A DNA stretch of 64,000 nucleotides from Fomitopsis serialis (Eukaryota; Basidiomycota; Agaricomycetes; Polyporales; Fomitopsidaceae). Under the pieces are notes generated by a model that saw only the letters and a program-made list of their open reading frames with translations, ran no database searches and was not told the DNA's origin. Location: assembly GCF_022376445.1 (NCBI RefSeq), contig NW_025955062.1:1-64000 (forward strand), in the 5' to 3' direction. The position numbers and the translations under genes are program-made. Shown piece by piece: positions 32,346-43,292 of this stretch (position 1 is the first letter of the stretch; every line of letters starts with the position of its first letter).

Positions 32346-33190
32346 ATACATGCGGGTACGAGTACAATAGGGATTGATGCGAGTAGTATATATCACGAGT
32401 ACTACCAATGAGTCGTGTTGGCTGTATTTGTATTGTATTGGATCATTGACAGTACATTATAATGCATCATGTTTTTTCGCACCTATGTGTCTGTGGAATG
32501 CGCTGCGAACATTAAGAATAAAGACAATGGTTCATCTAATAGTGAGGAACCCTGCCCTAATACGACTGTATTCGGCACAATATCCTGTTATTCGTAGGTC
32601 GACCTCCGGACCATAGCGAATAAACCACTACTACAGCGAACAAAGAATGGCTACAATTACCCGTTTTCGCAGTAATAATGCATCATTCGTTGTTATTCCG
32701 AAAGTAGGGTTTCCTGACACACCAAGCAGCGCTTTCTCACCGATCCTCATCCTACAGCCGACGCGCAGTCTCGCGGAACACCATCGCATGAGCCGACGGC
32801 GGCCGACGCGTCGGCTTGTACGATGAGGATCGTGCAACCGACATCAGTAGGTGTATAATGCATTTGGCTGGGCGGGATGTATACAGTACCGTAGTGATCC
32901 GAATCAATAGTACTTGAATGGTCGGCTGGGCTTTTCTTGCGTGCTCAAAGCGTCGGGTGGCGCGGTCAAGGCGTCGTCTTGCTGGTGAATGCCTGATTGT
33001 GACGCGTCGCACTGGGCAATGGCCGGCTGGGCTCTGCAGCATTGTATGCCCAAAGCATCAATTGGCGCAGTGCAGCGCGGCGCGTCACGATCGGGCACGC
33101 GTTCAGGCGCGTTCACTCGGAAAGTTCAATGTTTCAACGCGTCAGCTCTCACTATCGCCTGCATACTCCCGCTCGACTGCCGTCCTGATC
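32346..33190. other. No recognisable gene
   Basis: AT-richer sequence (32,370-32,700) is followed by AGCCGACG-type motifs at about 32,755-32,850. No coding or RNA feature is supported. Confidence 0.4.
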
Positions 33191-33224
33191 GCGGTCCGTC
33201 CTGTTTGTCTACCATAACACACAC

Positions 33225-33450
33225 CTGCCGTCCTGCTCGCACGCCGTCTCGCCCGTCTACCGTCTCACCCATCCGAGTCTACCGTCTGACCCGTCTACCG
33301 TCTGACCCGTCTACCGTCTCACCCGCTATCTCACACACCCGGCGCCGTCTTATTCACCCGCCATCCTGCTTGTCCGCCGTCTTGCACCCCCATCGCCTCG
33401 CACACCTGCCGTCTTGCTCACCTGCCATATCGCCGGCCTACCGTCTGGGG
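33225..33450. repeat. Degenerate tandem array, CCGTCT-type unit
   Basis: CGTCTACCGTCTGACC-like and CCGTCTTGCACACC-like units follow one another imperfectly. The cleaner array at 34,836-34,915 uses the same CCGTCTTGCACACC core, so the two flank the G-rich island at 33.6-34.7 kb in the same orientation. Confidence 0.65.
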
Positions 33451-33559
33451 TGCCACCTGCAGCGCCACAAGGGCGTGCGGAAACACCACGACGGCGTCAA
33501 GACTGCGGGGATGCGGGTGAGGCGAACATGTGAGTACCCCCATGCACGGTCTCAGGCGC

Positions 33560-34720
33560 GACAGCACGCGAGGACAGCGCACATAGGGCAACTGCCCCGG
33601 ATGCAAGCACACCGCGCGCGGACACAGCGACGAGCCGGGAGGAATGCGAGAGGTAAGCAGGGTGGGGGTGGACGAGTGGTGAGACGGGCGAGCAAAAGAC
33701 GGGTACGCGACGCTTGGCGATGTGTCGCACGACGGGCACGACGGGCGAGGGGCATTGCCTGCTACGCGTGAGTGCAAACACACGCAAGTGAGCTCACTGA
33801 CCACAGGCACAGGAAGCGGCGGCGACGTGCAGCACGACGCACACGGCGACCACGTGTACCCAGGGCGAATGCTTCTTGCGCAGACATGGCCGATGAACGG
33901 CGGTGGGGCGGGCAGACGAGCAGGCGGGCGGGAGCGCACGCCGACCGTGCGCGCGCTGGGCAACTACCCAGCACGCGAACACGGCCAACGAACACGCGCA
34001 AAGCGAGCGCGTCAGCGGCTGGGTCAGTGGGTGGGTCAGCGGGCGGGCAGGGGGACGCGCGAGTAGACGGGCAAGACGGCGAGTAGCCAAGCGAGTGAGC
34101 AGAGACACCGGAAGGCAGGCTGGTTCACGGGTGCCGGGGTAAGCAGGCGGACGGGGCATGCAGGTGAGTGGATAGGTGGGACAGTGGGCAGACAGGTGGG
34201 AAAGGGAAAGTGGGCGGGCGGGAAAGCGGGCAGGTGGGAAAGCGGGCGGGCGGGAAAGCGGGCGGGCGGGATAGCGGACAGACCAGCGGGCGGGCGGGAA
34301 AGCGGACAGACCAGCGGGCGGGCGGGAAAGCGGACAGACCAGCGGGCGGGCGGGAAAGCGGACAGACCAGCGGGCGGGCCAGCAGGCAGCCCACGGCAGA
34401 CATGCCGAAGGCGAGTGCATTGGGCGAATGCCCAGCACACAAGCACGGCCGCCGACAAACGGAGCACGCGCACACGAGCTCAGGACAGAAGAACGTCAAT
34501 GGACAGGGCCGGGCGTGCGGAACACGTCGACCACGAGCACACAGGGCCAGCGCCCCGCATGCAAACGCAACCGACGAGCGCGCCGTGGGTGTGGGCACAG
34601 CGGCGAGCAGGCGGGAGGACGTGTGGATGGCGCGTGAGAAGCGGGACGAGCAAGCCCAGGCGAGCGAGGAGGACGGCGAAGACGGCGGGTGCGGGCAACG
34701 AGCTCAAACCCGCGCAGGGA
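33560..34720. repeat. Large strand-skewed island (G-rich on +) with hairpin-bearing units
   Basis: Several units share the layout GGGC(GAAT or AACT)GCCC-like hairpin, then AGCAC..AAGCACGGCCGACAAACG-like sequence; clear copies lie at about 33,585, 33,870, 33,955, 34,420 and 34,535. Between them is GCGGGCGGGAAAGCGGACAGACCA, repeated several times at 34,200-34,380. The same hairpin unit occurs inverted at 15.2-15.6 kb. Long frames here are artefacts of base skew. Confidence 0.7.
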
Positions 34721-34835
34721 CCACCGAGGTATGCCAACCCACAGTGAACCGGGGTAGGATACAGGTAGCACCACCCATGGATACGGGTACGCTCGTCGCG
34801 GGTGCGGCATGTCTCACCTGCTATCTTATACATTC

Positions 34836-34915
34836 ACCGTCTTGCACACCCGCCGTCTTGCACACCCACCGTCTTGCACACCTGCCGTCTTGCACACCCA
34901 CCGTCTTGCACGCCT
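34836..34915. repeat. 16-bp minisatellite, five copies
   Basis: Five successive 16-bp units (A/G)CCGTCTTGCACACC(C/T) run from 34,836 to 34,915, with one change in the last copy (GCACG). Decayed copies continue to about 34,935. Confidence 0.9.
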
Positions 34916-35039
34916 ACCTGCCATCTTGCATTATCAATCACCCACCGTTACATTCTCCTTCTGGTTGTGCTCGCTTTCTTGTCTGTTTGAAGTCTCGGTG
35001 TACTAAAACTGTAAGAACCTACAAACTAGATCAGGCTTC

Positions 35040-36300
35040 CGATATAAACTAGATTTGCTTGTTAACAGCATTGTGGGCAGTTTCAGACGAGAGAGAGCAT
35101 GGACAAGAAGTGCAATCTGTTGCTATAAGGCTTCCTCAATATAGTTCCAGTCAAGCTTGCCTATGGCCAACACTGTGACTGCCATATTCATACTCTGTCA
35201 CTGTATGGATGTGATGGTTCGCTTTGAGCAATGAAACTCGTTGTCAGTTGGCCCAACATGCACATACACTCTTCGTAACTGTACTGCAGTTACACTTGAT
35301 ATAGACTTCGGGATATCATGATCATATGTTCAGTACAACCACTATTAGCATTCAATAGTATATAAGTACAAAGGAGTGGACAACTAGAAGATATGTACAC
35401 AAACTCAATGATAGTGGTCAGAGCACCCACTAAATGCGTGAACACTCTCCAGTGTTCTGCCCTCGGACATTGCCTCGGCCATGTCCCTGAGTCACCCGAG
35501 ATGGTCTCATTCTCTTTATAACTTCACCTCTGTGCCACCATATGCTATGAGACTTTGTACCAAGCATGACTATGTGTAGTACATGGCTTGTATAGAATTC
35601 TGTGAGAATTGAACCGTGGGGTGCATTTGTCTAAGACATGCTCTCCATGTATAACCTTCTTAGCTATCTCAAGCTATAACATTGCCAAATTGCTTCAGAG
35701 AATTGCCAGCAGCAACATGTACCATAGACACAGCATGAATACAACTTCTGTATGTACTTGATTGAAACCATTGTCTTGCAGAAGCTGAGATTTAATCCAC
35801 ATGCCTCTCAATATCTCCAAACAACATATCATTTTTGAAACATATCCTGATTACACAAAGCCAAAGTGCTCTTTACATATACAACAATAAGGCTAATGGC
35901 CTACGTGAGTGGCTTGCCTAATCTACTACATGTAGTTCCACAGCAAATTCAGTAGATCAGTGAAGTATCATCATTGTCAATTGCTGCGAGCCATTCAGGA
36001 ATCACTCTAACAGAACAACTATTTGCTGATATACAGTTACTACATAGTGTATTGCACCTCAACACCGTAATGACTGTCTATAGTAGACACAGTCACGGTA
36101 CAAACTTATAGGACATGTTCAATAATACATCCATTGGCCCCAAACCAATGAACAAACAGCGTACAGTGTTGCACGTACATACCATTCAAGTCGAGTCAAG
36201 AAACAAGATGCATACTTGCTGCCTTGTCAATGTCAAGGAGTTTATCACGATTCAAGATGGTGAATGTCAAGGAGGCTTCTTGACCAGTCCGCCTTGATAC
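35040..36300. other. CpG-depleted, AT-rich segment, probably a decayed repeat
   Basis: By hand count this 1.26-kb stretch has about 19 CpG dinucleotides, roughly a third of what its own base composition (about 42% GC by eye) predicts, while TG and CA are abundant. The flanks are GC-rich with many CpG. No reading frame of more than about 60 codons exists and none matches reverse transcriptase, integrase or transposase motifs. This pattern is expected from deamination of methylated cytosines in an old, silenced repeat. The identity of the original element is unknown. Confidence 0.6.
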
Positions 36301-36314
36301 CTCCAAGGAGCTCT

Positions 36315-36525
36315 CCGTCTTGAGATGTCCGTCTTGAGATGTCCGTCTTGAGATGTCCATCTTGAGATGTCCGTCTTGACAATGTCCGTCTTAACTTGTC
36401 CGTCTTAACTTGTCCGTCTTAACTTGTCCGTCTTAACTTGTCCGTCTTAACTTGTCCGCCTTAATTTGTCCATCTTAACTTGTCCGTTTTAATTTATCTG
36501 TCTTCACTTGTCCGTCTTGACACCT
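36315..36525. repeat. 14-bp minisatellite, about 15 copies in two subtypes
   Basis: Subtype CCGTCTTGAGATGT is repeated four times, then subtype CCGTCTTAACTTGT five times or more, then decayed copies (CCGCCTTAATTTGT, CCGTTTTAATTTAT) up to about 36,525. The CCGTCTT core is shared with the arrays at 33.2 and 34.8 kb. Confidence 0.9.
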
Positions 36526-36691
36526 CCAAGAAGGCTTCTTCAATATGCTCGCCATCTTGTTATCCTCCTTGACACATTCCACGTTGAAACCTCATTGGTG
36601 TTTGCCCACCTAGATACCTCATTAACATGTTGGTATTGACCAAGATGAGCCAACCATTAGTTACCTTGGGTCAAGAAGGTCTTAGTGAGTA

Positions 36692-36740
36692 AGAAGGTCA
36701 AGAAGGTCAAGAAGGTCAAGAAGGTCCAAGAAGGTCGGCT
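36692..36740. repeat. 9-bp minisatellite (AAGAAGGTC), about five copies
   Basis: AAGAAGGTC is repeated head to tail, the last copy with an extra C. It sits between the 14-bp and 84-bp arrays. Confidence 0.85.
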
Positions 36741-36793
36741 GAGTCAAGACGGATATCGGCCAGGAAAGATACCTCAGCTGATGCTCGGCTCAT

Positions 36794-37175
36794 GCATTGT
36801 CTTGGGTGAGACAAGACAGTCGGCTGAATCCAGACAGTGGTCGGCTGCAAACCTTCTCCAACCGACGGTCAGATAGTGCATTGTCTTGGGTGAGACAAGA
36901 CAGTCGGCTGAATCAAGACGGTGGTCGGCTACAGATTTTCTCCAGCCGAGAGTCGGATAGTGCATCGTCTTGGGTGAGACAAGAAGGTCGGCTGGATCAA
37001 GACGGTGGTCGGCTGCAAAAGCTTTGCAGCCGACGGTCGGATAGTGCATTGTCTTGGGTGAGACAAGAAGGTCGGCTGGATCAAGACAGTGGTCGGCTGC
37101 AAAGCTTTTCCAGCCGACAGTCGGATAGCGCATCATCTTGGGTGAGACAGAATGGTCGGCTGGGCGAGAATGTCT
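36794..37175. repeat. 84-bp minisatellite, four full copies plus a partial
   Basis: GCAT(T/C)GTCTTGGGTGAGACA starts copies at 36,794, 36,878, 36,962 and 37,046, and GCATCATCTTGGG starts a partial one at 37,130, an exact 84-bp period. Each full copy carries an inverted repeat GTCGGCTGCAAA..AGCCGAC; in copy 3 the arms (37,008-37,019 and 37,023-37,034) are perfect over 12 bp with a 3-nt loop. As 84 is a multiple of three, a frame stays open on both strands. Confidence 0.93.
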
Positions 37176-37179
37176 GGGT

Positions 37180-39049
37180 CAGCCAATCATCCCATGCACC
37201 GCCTTGCCCGCCTTGTGCCGCCTTGCCCGCCTTGTGCTCGGCCGACTCAATCACCTTCCATGAGACGGTTGTGGTCGGCCGAGGTCGGCCCATCCCATCC
37301 CATTCCACGAGACTGCACGTCGGCTGTACCATGGTCATCCATGAGACAGCTGAATGGGCTCTTCCTGATGCCGTCTCGGGCCTTCGATGAGCTTCACAGT
37401 GCCATTGTTGTTGCGCTCGTGGTGGTGCTCTTACACACCCGAGCCCGAGCCAGGCCGTCGTGGATGAATATTGAATGGGTGGTGCCCACGGCGAGAGAGG
37501 GAGAGAGTGGCAGTGGCAGATTGGCATGAGGCAACGCCGCGAGCGATTCGACGGCCCGCACAGGATCAAGCATGCTTCCAAACTTAGAGGATTCGGCTAG
37601 GTCGAAGAGCGCAGCGAGTGTATGTACATGCCAGAGTACGTTCTAACAGTGGAGGAGTCAGGACAGTACTACTTTGAAACGACGCAAGGAGGTGGACGGC
37701 GCTCGGGCCTCGGGCATGGCCCGGAGGCCGAACCGCGTCCGTATTCGAACCGTGGCCTTCCGGCCGACCTTACGGTGGCACCACTGTTCTCGTCCACTGT
37801 ACTACACAACGGTCGCCTGTCTATCCTTCTCGCCAGCGACAGTGGGATCTAAACAGCATTTCGCCGACACAAAATATGTGCGGTATCTTCAATACCGGCT
37901 TACCAGTAGTCGGGAGCCTCTCCACTCTGTTCAGCTGATTCTCGTTGATTCCAAGGACGATCCCCGCGCTCAGCTTACGTGGCCCAGTGGCTGTGACGGT
38001 CCTGTTTCGAAGTGAATTCCGTTTATTGGCTAACAGAGACAGAACACTTTGGACAGCCTTACAACACTTATCCAGGTTCTCTGGTTCTCTGCACGTAGAG
38101 TAGGCGGCAACTTCTGCGCAGCCCGAGGCGATGCCTGAGTGCAAGGCGAAAATACACTGCATGCTCAGTCTGCTGCGGGACGACGGACTGTAACGTAGGA
38201 CCATCGACCATACCAACCAAGTACGTGTAGTTGTGCTTACCATCCCACATGAGGTTGTCCTCATTGCACCCAGCCTATGCAGCACGACAGCACGGTAGAC
38301 AGATACTACACATCGAGGGTGCTAGTGCTGTCAGGCACAAACCTCCAAGGCCAAAGTCAGCGCTAGGACTTCTAACGCCGCTAGCTGATGGTCAGGCGTA
38401 TAGAGGTCTACGAACTTCCGAGGATGTACAAGCTCGAATGCTCTCCTCTGGTTGTCCCAAACATGCTGATCGAGGCCGACCTTCGTCATTCCCGTGCCGG
38501 AGCGAACGACCTAAGCATGTAATGCCACCATGTCTCACTCGATGCAGTAATTTCGTCATGCACACAGTCCGCGCAGAGCAGATAAACCGGAGACGTTTAT
38601 CCAAATACTCGCTGATAATAGACGTTTATTCTGTGAGTGATCAACGATCCCTCCAATAGTCCAGACTCTGCGGGGCGACCTAGCGTTGACATTCCGATCG
38701 GTGACGCCCATAATACTACCATGTATGGACTCTCCTTCGTCGTTCTATCCTTTCTCACCTACTCTGCGCAGCTAGTACGCCTAACGCGTTACGTTCCCAC
38801 CAAAGCGCTATCGTGCTGGTTATGGCAGTGCTGCCGCACTCACACCTGTCTTCCCTCTGTCACGCCACAGTACGGGGCACATCTGGCTGTGTTTTAGACT
38901 ACGAGCGATGCCACTGAGCATGTCATGTTAGCGTACGCTTGCGCTTCAAGTGCCAGCTGCGGCACAGGCGATTGGACCGCTAGGTATTAAGAGATGACTC
39001 GGACCATCCACACATCTGCCATTCGCCCCTTCCTCTACTTTTTTCACCG
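37180..39049. other. Transition from repeats to gene-dense DNA, no confident gene
   Basis: CCGCCTTGCCCGCCTTGTG is repeated near 37,200-37,240. On the minus strand near 38,040-38,280, exon-like sequence with a good GTAAGC..TTACAG intron occurs, with pieces such as NEDNLMWDGKHNYTYLVG and CAEVAAYSTCREPENLDKCC. I cannot assemble or identify it. The region from about 38,650 includes the upstream region of the first RTA1 gene. Confidence 0.4.
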
Positions 39050-40483
39050 ATGCAGGATCCGCTAGGTGGGTGATTCTTCGTCCTGCTATGAGCTGCTCAA
39101 CATACTCACCTCTGGCGCAGTCGACATCGAGACGGCGCAGGTCACGCCTTATGGATACACACCTACTGCATGGGTGGGTATCCTCATGCTTGTCCTTTTC
39201 ACTCTGACGACCAGTAAGTCGACTCCTCCTATAGAAGAACACGCCACTTGACCTGTTCCTCGTCGCTAGTAATACATTTTATCCAAGCCTTACGATACCG
39301 CATGTGGTTTTTGCTCTGGACCGTCGTCGTGGCAGGCATACTAGAGTGTGTCGGCTGGGCGGGGCGGCTGTGGTCGGCGTATAACGTACTCGCGTCGAAG
39401 GCCTACACTATGCAGTAGGTGTTCTACGTCACCATCAGTTGCCTTTTCACTTACAAGCCATCCTATAGGATCATTTGCACGATTATCGGACCCACTCCGC
39501 TCATCGCCGCCAACTTCGTGATCCTCGGCCACATCATCCGCCGCCTTGGGCAGCAATACAGCCGGCTCAGTGCACGATGGTGTACGTGCGCAGTCTGTCA
39601 TCTCTCTTGCGCGACAGACGGCTAATATAACCCGATAGATACGATCATTTTCGTGAGCTGCGTACGTACACGTTGCTAAATCCGAACTCTGTGTTTCGAG
39701 GCTCATACATCTTTTGGCAGGACGTCATCGCACTCGTCGTGCAAGCGCTTGGCGGTGCCGCCGCTGCCTCCGCTGTGAACAACAATCATAGTCCGAGCGG
39801 CGGCAGCGACATCATGCTGGCCGGTATCATCTTCCAGACTGGTGCGCTTTCTACACCTAGATGAGCATCCAGGGCCGTACTGAATGCGCTGCAGCTGCCA
39901 TCACATTGTATATCCTTTGCGCCGTCGAGTTCTTCTTGCGCTACTTCTATGACAAGCCACTGGGCGGCCGCGAGAATGTCAAGACCGGATATCTGTTCGA
40001 GGGGAAACTCCGGCAGATGGTCATAGCATTGATTTTCAGCAGCCTGTTCTTCTACGTTCGGTATGTTGTGTCTGGCGATATTGCAATTGCTTTCGCTAAC
40101 TACAAGGTTCGCAGAACATGGTATCGATGCATTGTATGCTTCTCGCTGATTTATATCTTATTGTTCATGGCTGACCTCCACGCCAGGAACTGGGCGATGG
40201 GTGGCAAGGAAGAATCATCCGCACGGAGCGCTACTTCGGTAGGTCTTTCTTGCTAGTCGTTATATTTGCGTGCTGATTACGAACTCTAGTCATCATGGAC
40301 GCGCTCATGATCGTCCTGGCTATGTGGACGCTCAACATATTCCACCCTGGCCGTCTCCTGGGATACGGTGCCGACTGGAGTGCGGACAAGAACATTGTCA
40401 TGCGAGCTGTGCAGCCACAGGATTCCGAAGCGACGATCGGGATGGCCTGGTCGGGGAACAGAGCTGCTAAAGAGCAGTACTAG
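39050..40483 (+). CDS. RTA1-family seven-helix membrane protein (copy A)
   Basis: Ten exons (39050-39065, 39121-39213, 39270-39414, 39469-39581, 39639-39661, 39721-39841, 39895-40060, 40115-40133, 40187-40238, 40290-40483) with GT-AG introns of 53-59 nt give 313 residues. RTA1 landmarks are present in order: YGYTPTAW with the first helix, RYRMWFLL, GWAGRLWS, TIIGPTPLIAANFVILG, RRLGQQYSRLS, DVIALVVQALGGA, FFLRYFYDKP and the last helix after RTERYF. RTA1-like proteins are fungal multi-span plasma-membrane or ER proteins, some linked to sphingoid-base export or resistance to sterol-like drugs; the substrate here is unknown. The start is a six-codon exon split in phase 1, shared with copy B. Copy A has one extra intron (40134-40186) within the segment that is a single exon in copy B. 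Confidence 0.93.
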
Positions 40484-41125
40484 CGCGATACTGGTGGTAT
40501 ATAGCCACCCCAGTGTGCTGGCATGGACACGGACTCAGTGGTACCGTATACATTCTGTATTTTGTTGATTTTGCTGGACTTTATCTGATATGAACATATC
40601 TCTCCTTTGACATCGGGTCACCGACGCCTTGGGCGTGCGTGTCCCCAGGCTAATTCTAGCCCACAGCCCGCGCTGTCAAGGACATGTCTTCAGATGGCTG
40701 CGCTGATTTCCCAGGTCTGGCAGCGGTGGAGATGAGTCTTCACGCAAGCTTTCCGGGCGTAAGCCTCGGCACGAGAAGACAGCGCCTGAGCAAGCCGGGG
40801 AAGTGCCGCCGCCGAGCGATCGCGATCAGGAACACCGACCTCGATCGGGAGCGTCCGTGCCTTGCGGGGTCCTGCCAGCCAATAGGAGGGACGGTGCGGG
40901 CTCCTCGGGCTGGGTAAACGGGGCTCCCCCTGACACCGGGGACGCTCGCCCACTTTGGGCGTGCTTTGGGTAATTGGACTTACGCCTCCACATGGTGCCG
41001 GCCAGCGGCCGCAAAGCTGGGGCCGGCATTGTCGACGCAAGGCAGAGCGGTGTTGCGGTGACATGCATCCGCCTCTTCCCCTCCTGCACTGATCAGCGAC
41101 CTTTCTTCCCTTCCTTTGTGCAACG
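40484..41125. promoter_or_regulatory. Spacer between tandem RTA1 genes, upstream region of copy B
   Basis: Contains the 3' end of copy A and the presumed promoter of copy B. A CCAAT box lies in GCCAGCCAATAGG at about 40,875, some 250 bp before the copy B ATG. The start-proximal 40 bp are pyrimidine-rich. No gene is seen. Confidence 0.4.
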
Positions 41126-42479
41126 ATGCACTTGCAAGGTGTGCATAGGAACCTCCGCTATACGTGAGGCCAAGTCATTGACCAGCTTCCCCAGAGCTGA
41201 AGGCGACCAAGTACACGCCCGTCTCGCCGTATGGATATACGCCGGACGCCTGGGTCGGCATCCTATTCGTCGTCCTCTTTGCGCTGTCTACAAGTACGTG
41301 CGAGACCCACTACAGAGCGTAGCGCGTGCTCATGTGTATTTGATCAGTATGCCACCTAGTTCAGGCCATTCATTCCCGGCTGTGGTGGCTGATCTTCACC
41401 GTAGTCCTTGCGGGTATCATGGAACTCATCGGGCACGGTGCTCGCCTATGGTCCTCCTATAATATCCACATCAACACTCCATACCTCATCCAGTGAGTTG
41501 CTATCACCATTCACGGTGTTTCAACCGGCTAACGTCGTCGCAGGATCGTGACTACGATTCTAGCACCCACCCCGCTTGTCGCAGCAAGTTTCGTTATGCT
41601 GGGTCAAGTCATCCATCGTCTTGGACAGCAATATAGCAGACTCAGCGCGAAGTGGTGTATGTCACCCCGTCATCATCGTTCCAAAGGCGTCCAGTATCTG
41701 ACCTGACCCCCTATCAGACACCATTGTGTTTGTCACCTGTGTATGTGTGGCCCCTCGGTGCCAATTTTTCCTGCTTACACAACTCATCGACAGGATGTTA
41801 TCGCCCTCATTATTCAAGCATTGGGAGGCGCGAGTGCGGACGCGGCAGTGAATCAGGACAAAAGCGCCAAGCCAGGCGGAAACACGATGCTTGGTGGCAT
41901 CATCTTCCAGAGCAGTACGACGGCCTACTTGACGTATCTCCGCAGCTGCTGACGTGAATGCGACAGTCGCCATCACTTTCTACATCGTGCTCGCGACGGA
42001 GTTCGTCCTCCGTTACCTCTACGACAAGCCCATCGGCGGGCGCCCGAACGTGAAGACGGGATATGCGCTCGACTTCAAGACGAAGCAGATGCTCTGCGCC
42101 CTGGCGTTCAGCAGCTTGTGCATCTACGTTCGGTACGTCCTTGATTGATCCCCCGTCGTGTCGTCGTGTCTGACCGGTGGTAGGTCATGGTACCGTACTG
42201 TTGAGCTCGCCAACGGCTGGCAAGGCCACATCATCCGCACGCAACGCTACTTCGGTCCGCGTCTTTCCCGTTCTCATCTGTTCATACTCTGACCAATGAT
42301 GTGCAGTGGTCATGGACGCGCTCATGATCGTCTTCGCGATGTGGATCATGAACATCTGCCACCCCGGCCGTCTTCTGGGACCCGCCCCGGAGTGGAAGTT
42401 CAGCCAGCACGGCGCCGGTGCAAACGCGACTCGCACTTCAGAGGAGTCGTCGCAACATGGAGACACCGAGAAACAGTGA
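41126..42479 (+). CDS. RTA1-family seven-helix membrane protein (copy B)
   Basis: Nine exons (41126-41138, 41195-41293, 41348-41492, 41544-41656, 41718-41740, 41794-41914, 41967-42132, 42184-42254, 42307-42479) give 307 residues, ending TGA at 42,477-42,479. Motifs parallel copy A: YGYTPDAWVGI, RLWWLIF, ELIGHGARLWSS, ILAPTPLVAASFVMLG, RRLG-like HRLGQQYSRLS, DVIALIIQALGGA, FVLRYLYDKP, NGWQGHIIRTQRYF and NICHPGRLLGP. Internal exon lengths 145, 113, 23, 121 and 166 are identical to copy A, so the pair is a tandem duplication. The C-terminal tail is short and Ser/Thr/Glu-rich. Function as for copy A: a membrane protein of lipid or drug-tolerance type, substrate unknown. Confidence 0.93.
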
Positions 42480-43292
42480 AACGGCACGTCCTGCTTGATA
42501 GCTGTTCTCCAGTATAGACGTGTATTCTGCGTATTGATTAGCGGATCTGGACGGGTTACTATACCACACTCATGGATGTGTCTGACAGTGGGGAGGGCAA
42601 CGGACTGGGCTTTGCTTCGACTTTTCATGACCTACTACTCTATTGACGAACTATCGTGAGCTCTCTAATATAGACCACATTACAGTGCACGACCAATGGT
42701 CTAGTGCCAGCGAACCTTTCGATTCGCTGTCTCGATCGACCAGTGCGCGCTGACTTGAGGCGCAGTGCCTCGTCGCGTCCGTCAGCTGTGATCAGTATCT
42801 TACGAGGTCAGTGTCAGCCGCACCCTCCTGGCAGCACAACAGTCGAATGGTTATGTCGCCTGCTGAAACAAAGCCAATACGGCGTTGCAGACGCGCTCTT
42901 CGGACGCGGAAATGCTTAGTGAATGCCCCTCTACATACAGCACACACTGACGTAGAGCGGCCGCGTCAGTGTCTGGTTTGTTTCAGGTTGGTGAGCCCCG
43001 GGCCGTAGCCTAGGGAGTAGGTTGATACGTACTTGAAGTCCACGCTCGCCGTTTCGACCACCGCGATCAGAGGACACATAACGATGCACACGGAGGCTCT
43101 GACAATTGCCAGGGCGGGTCATCTCGCAAGCAAAACGATGCGACCGTCCTCCCCGCTCAAAGAGGTCGCTAAGTCACTTAGAGTCTGCCTAAGGCCCGGG
43201 GAAACGACCAACTCGGAGGTTCGCAAGGCGCCGTGGTGCAACGTGCAGGGCGCAATGGGAATATATAGCACATCTTGTTTGGATTAACTGTC
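42480..43292. other. Intergenic, no gene seen
   Basis: Lies between RTA1 copy B and the tRNA gene, both on the plus strand. Open frames are short and no motif is visible. A TATATAG at about 43,260 lies some 30 bp upstream of the tRNA. Confidence 0.4.

Noticed and set aside
31520..32377. Overlapping 285- and 249-codon plus-strand frames
   Set aside because: They lie in a C/T-rich repeat island where stop codons are depleted in every plus-strand phase; no domain.
33560..35052. Long frames on both strands, up to 294 codons
   Set aside because: Composition artefact of the G-rich island and the 16-bp array; low-complexity products.
35040..36300. LTR retrotransposon body
   Set aside because: No reverse transcriptase, integrase or paired long terminal repeats could be read; kept only as an unidentified decayed repeat.
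33225..37175. CRISPR-like array
   Set aside because: Units are contiguous tandem repeats without unique spacers, and the DNA is fungal.
36797..37390. 197-codon frame across the 84-bp repeats
   Set aside because: Open because 84 is divisible by three; both strands are open and nothing outside the repeat supports coding.
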